From an uncultured Planctomycetaceae bacterium (lineage in GTDB: Bacteria > Planctomycetota > Planctomycetia > Pirellulales > JACPPG01): 6,721 nt of DNA. The DNA is taken from NCBI GenBank assembly GCA_945957305.1, contig CAMFLN010000167.1, forward strand, positions 1-6,721. The letters are read 5' to 3'. A program made the translations under genes and the position numbers. The notes below the pieces were generated by a model, which was not told the origin of the DNA, searched no databases, and saw only the letters and a list, made by a program, of their open reading frames with translations. Within the stretch, counting starts at the first letter, position 1. Each line of letters opens with the position of its first letter. Below are positions 4,979-6,721 of the stretch, piece by piece.

Positions 4979-6160
4979 TCACTGGAACGCGGCAAAGTCT
5001 TTGCCCAGCAGTGCCGACGCGATCTTTAATTTCATGATCTCGTCGGTCCCTTCATAGATGCGGCAGACCCGCACGTCCTGCAGGTGTCGTCCGACGCGGT
5101 AGAGTTCTGACCAGCCGCGTCCGCCGTAGACCTGCACGGCGCGATCGGCCGCTTCCCAGGCCGCGTTGGTCGCGAAGAACTTGGCTTCGGCTACCAGGAA
5201 GTCCGCTCGCGCCGCGAGCTCGGCGTCGTGCGGCGCGGCGTCGCTTGCGCCTTTTGCCACAGCCGCGCGTTCGACCAGCGCATCGCTGGCCGCGCGAGCC
5301 ATCTCGATCTCGGCAATGTGCTCCTGCACCAATTGATGTTTGCCGATCGGCTTGCCGTGCTGGATGCGCGTGCGTGCGTAAGACAACGTCTCGTCCAGGC
5401 AGTCTTCAATGACTCCCAGGCAGCCTGCCGCCACGCTGAGTCGTCCGGAAACCAATGTTCCCATGGCGATGCGGAAGCCGTTTCCTTCTTCGCCCAACAG
5501 GTTTTCGGCCGGAACCGGATGATCGGTCATCTGGAACATGCCGGTGTTGGCGGTGAACATGCCCGGCTTGGCGTGCAGATCTTCGGCCTCGAACGTGGCT
5601 CCGGAAGTCTCGACGATAAAGGCGCTCATGCGCCGCTCTTTGCCGGTCTTTCCTTCGGGATAGCCGAAGGCCACGACCGCGTTGGCGATCCCGCCGTTCG
5701 AGATCAAATACTTCACGCCGTTGAGCAAAAAGCGGTTGCCGTCACGACGGTAGGTCGTCGTCATTTCGAGCGGGTTGCTGCCGGCGTCGGGTTCGGTCAA
5801 TCCGAAGGCCAGGATCATGTCCCCGCGCGACGAGGGAGTGAGATAGCGCCGATGCTGGTCCGCGTTGCCATAGCGCAGAATCGGATACTGTCCAATCGAA
5901 GTCTGGCCCGAGAAGAAAGTGCGTACGCCGGTCCCTTCGCGGCCGATCCGCGCCAGGGCCCTCGCGTACGTCAGCGCGTCGGCGCCGCGTCCGCCATATT
6001 CAACCGGGATGGGCATGCCGAGCAGCTTGTATTTTTTCGCCAGTTCGATCGTCTGGTCATTAAATCGATGCTCGACGTAGCAGAGCTCTTCGGTCGGGCG
6101 AAGCTCTTGGCAATAAGCGTCGACGTCGGCCAGCAACTGCCGGCTGCTTTCCGCGTTCAT
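4979..6160 (-). CDS. Acyl-CoA dehydrogenase
   Basis: A 393-residue FAD-dependent acyl-CoA dehydrogenase that would oxidise an acyl-CoA to the 2,3-enoyl-CoA and pass electrons to electron-transfer flavoprotein. Domains in order: N-terminal helical domain (about 1-115, with LGMPIPVEYGGRGAD at 47-61), middle beta domain opening with AFGLTEPDAGSNP (118-130), the FAD/substrate signature, and a C-terminal helical domain with YARTRIQHGKPIGKHQLVQE (261-280), VQVYGGRGW (342-350) and RIYEGTDEIMK (367-377). Glu370 in Y-E-G-T is at the catalytic-base position of short/medium-chain and branched-chain enzymes. Length is typical. The chain-length preference cannot be read from sequence. The frame is open to 6226, but the ATG at 6160 is the better start; a weak GAGAAA lies upstream. 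It lies 103 nt downstream of the HDAC-family gene on the same strand, so a shared transcript is possible. Confidence 0.95.
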   Translation of the reverse strand: MNAESSRQLLADVDAYCQELRPTEELCYVEHRFNDQTIELAKKYKLLGMPIPVEYGGRGADALTYARALARIGREGTGVRTFFSGQTSIGQYPILRYGNADQHRRYLTPSSRGDMILAFGLTEPDAGSNPLEMTTTYRRDGNRFLLNGVKYLISNGGIANAVVAFGYPEGKTGKERRMSAFIVETSGATFEAEDLHAKPGMFTANTGMFQMTDHPVPAENLLGEEGNGFRIAMGTLVSGRLSVAAGCLGVIEDCLDETLSYARTRIQHGKPIGKHQLVQEHIAEIEMARAASDALVERAAVAKGASDAAPHDAELAARADFLVAEAKFFATNAAWEAADRAVQVYGGRGWSELYRVGRHLQDVRVCRIYEGTDEIMKLKIASALLGKDFAAFQ

Positions 6161-6263
6161 AATCGTTTCTCGAACGTGCCAAATGGAATTAAGAGGGGCA
6201 TGCGGCGAGACAGGAACGACAGTCACCGCCCTGGCCGGAACGCCCTTCGCCTCGTGGACCAGA

Positions 6264-6721
6264 TCAAACTCCGACGACTTTTTCCGTGGACGTCGGATAC
6301 CGATCCAACAGGCGGCGCAGGTGTAATTCTACGCAACCGGCCAGGATACCGGGGTTATAGCCCCCCTCCAAGATACTGACCAGTCGGCCGCCGGCATGAG
6401 AGTCAGCCACGTCGAGCACAGCGTCGGTCAGCGGTTCAAAGTCTTCGATCTCGAGCCCGAGCGAACCCACCGGGTCCGCCGCATGGCTGTCGAAACCCGC
6501 GCTGAGCAGAATCAACTCGGGTTTGATTTTCTCTGCAAACCGCTCCAGTTCTGTGCAAAACGCGCGGACGTAATCCTTGCGTGATAAGCCAAACTCGATC
6601 GGCAAGTTCAGCGTCGTGCCAAGACCGTCGCCGCTGCCGGTTTCATCCTTCCAGCCCGTGCCGGGGTAAAACGGCCAACGATGGATCGACAGAAAGCCGA
6701 CGCGCGGGTCCTGCCAAAACA
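6264..6721 (-). CDS. Histone deacetylase family (AcuC/AphA-like) hydrolase, C-terminal part
   Basis: The 3' part of a gene that enters from the right edge; 151 residues are visible. Bacterial members are zinc-dependent amidohydrolases that remove acetyl groups from acetylated lysines, polyamines or other amines. Visible family motifs: [17 protein letters not shown] (7-23 of the fragment), the glycine-rich [15 protein letters not shown] (26-40), [11 protein letters not shown] (73-83), where Asp77 is a zinc ligand, and ILEGGYN (116-122), where Tyr121 is the transition-state tyrosine. The pattern is closest to class II HDAC-like bacterial proteins. The other two zinc ligands (a D-x-H motif) and the active-site His pair should lie beyond the edge and cannot be checked. 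The frame runs without a stop to the window end, so the internal ATG at 6605 is not the start. The short C-terminal tail (TSTEKVVGV) is normal. Confidence 0.93.
   Translation of the reverse strand, partial: FWQDPRVGFLSIHRWPFYPGTGWKDETGSGDGLGTTLNLPIEFGLSRKDYVRAFCTELERFAEKIKPELILLSAGFDSHAADPVGSLGLEIEDFEPLTDAVLDVADSHAGGRLVSILEGGYNPGILAGCVELHLRRLLDRYPTSTEKVVGV

Noticed and set aside
5228..6379. A 383-codon open frame on the plus strand opposite the acyl-CoA dehydrogenase
   Set aside because: It is antisense to a gene with full family motifs, and its translation has no recognisable domain. Long antisense frames are expected in GC-rich coding DNA.
1..6721. CRISPR arrays, tRNA or rRNA genes, insertion sequences, phage or defence genes
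   Set aside because: No regularly spaced repeats, cloverleaf-like sequences, transposase motifs or terminal inverted repeats were recognised on either strand by eye.

Overview
The window looks like ordinary chromosomal DNA of a GC-rich bacterium, most likely a member of the Planctomycetota (Pirellulales-like). Three things point that way. The left edge holds the start of a protein with an SRRQMLQIGG-type twin-arginine leader, as planctomycete DUF1501 proteins have. Next to it lies a DUF5009/HGSNAT-like membrane acyltransferase with the N-terminal SVDALRGFDMFWIIG signature common in that phylum. Most genes are single units in alternating orientation with sizeable spacers and few strong Shine-Dalgarno sequences. 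The assignment is inference: no rRNA or other marker gene is present.

Layout, left to right. 1-80 (-): N-terminus of a probable DUF1501 protein, cut by the window edge. 210-326 (-): a possible 38-residue membrane peptide. 507-1631 (+): DUF5009/HGSNAT-like acyltransferase. 1673-2758 (-): family III CoA-transferase with a complete alpha-methylacyl-CoA racemase catalytic set, convergent with the preceding gene. A divergent spacer follows, carrying a 9-bp perfect inverted repeat (2872-2904). 2958-3176 (+): a 72-residue protein of unknown function. 3293-4075 (+): PhzF-family isomerase-like enzyme. 4076-4483: a gap with two hydrophobic reading frames on the minus strand, possibly the remains of one small membrane-protein gene. 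4484-4939 (+): CoxG-like SRPBCC protein. 4979-6160 (-): acyl-CoA dehydrogenase. 6264-6721 (-): C-terminal part of a histone-deacetylase-family hydrolase, cut by the right edge.

The functional thread is weak but visible. The racemase/CoA-transferase and the acyl-CoA dehydrogenase both act on acyl-CoA thioesters and could serve branched-chain or fatty acyl-CoA breakdown. The HDAC-family hydrolase and the HGSNAT-like protein act on acetyl groups. The genes do not form one operon; strand switches separate most of them. The only same-strand neighbours are the 72-residue gene with phzF-like, and the HDAC-family gene with the acyl-CoA dehydrogenase.

I found no CRISPR array, tRNA, rRNA, insertion sequence, phage gene or recognisable defence system, and no convincing new system. 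The best leads are the 72-residue orphan protein, the broken small membrane reading frame at 4099-4358, and the inverted repeat at 2872-2904.
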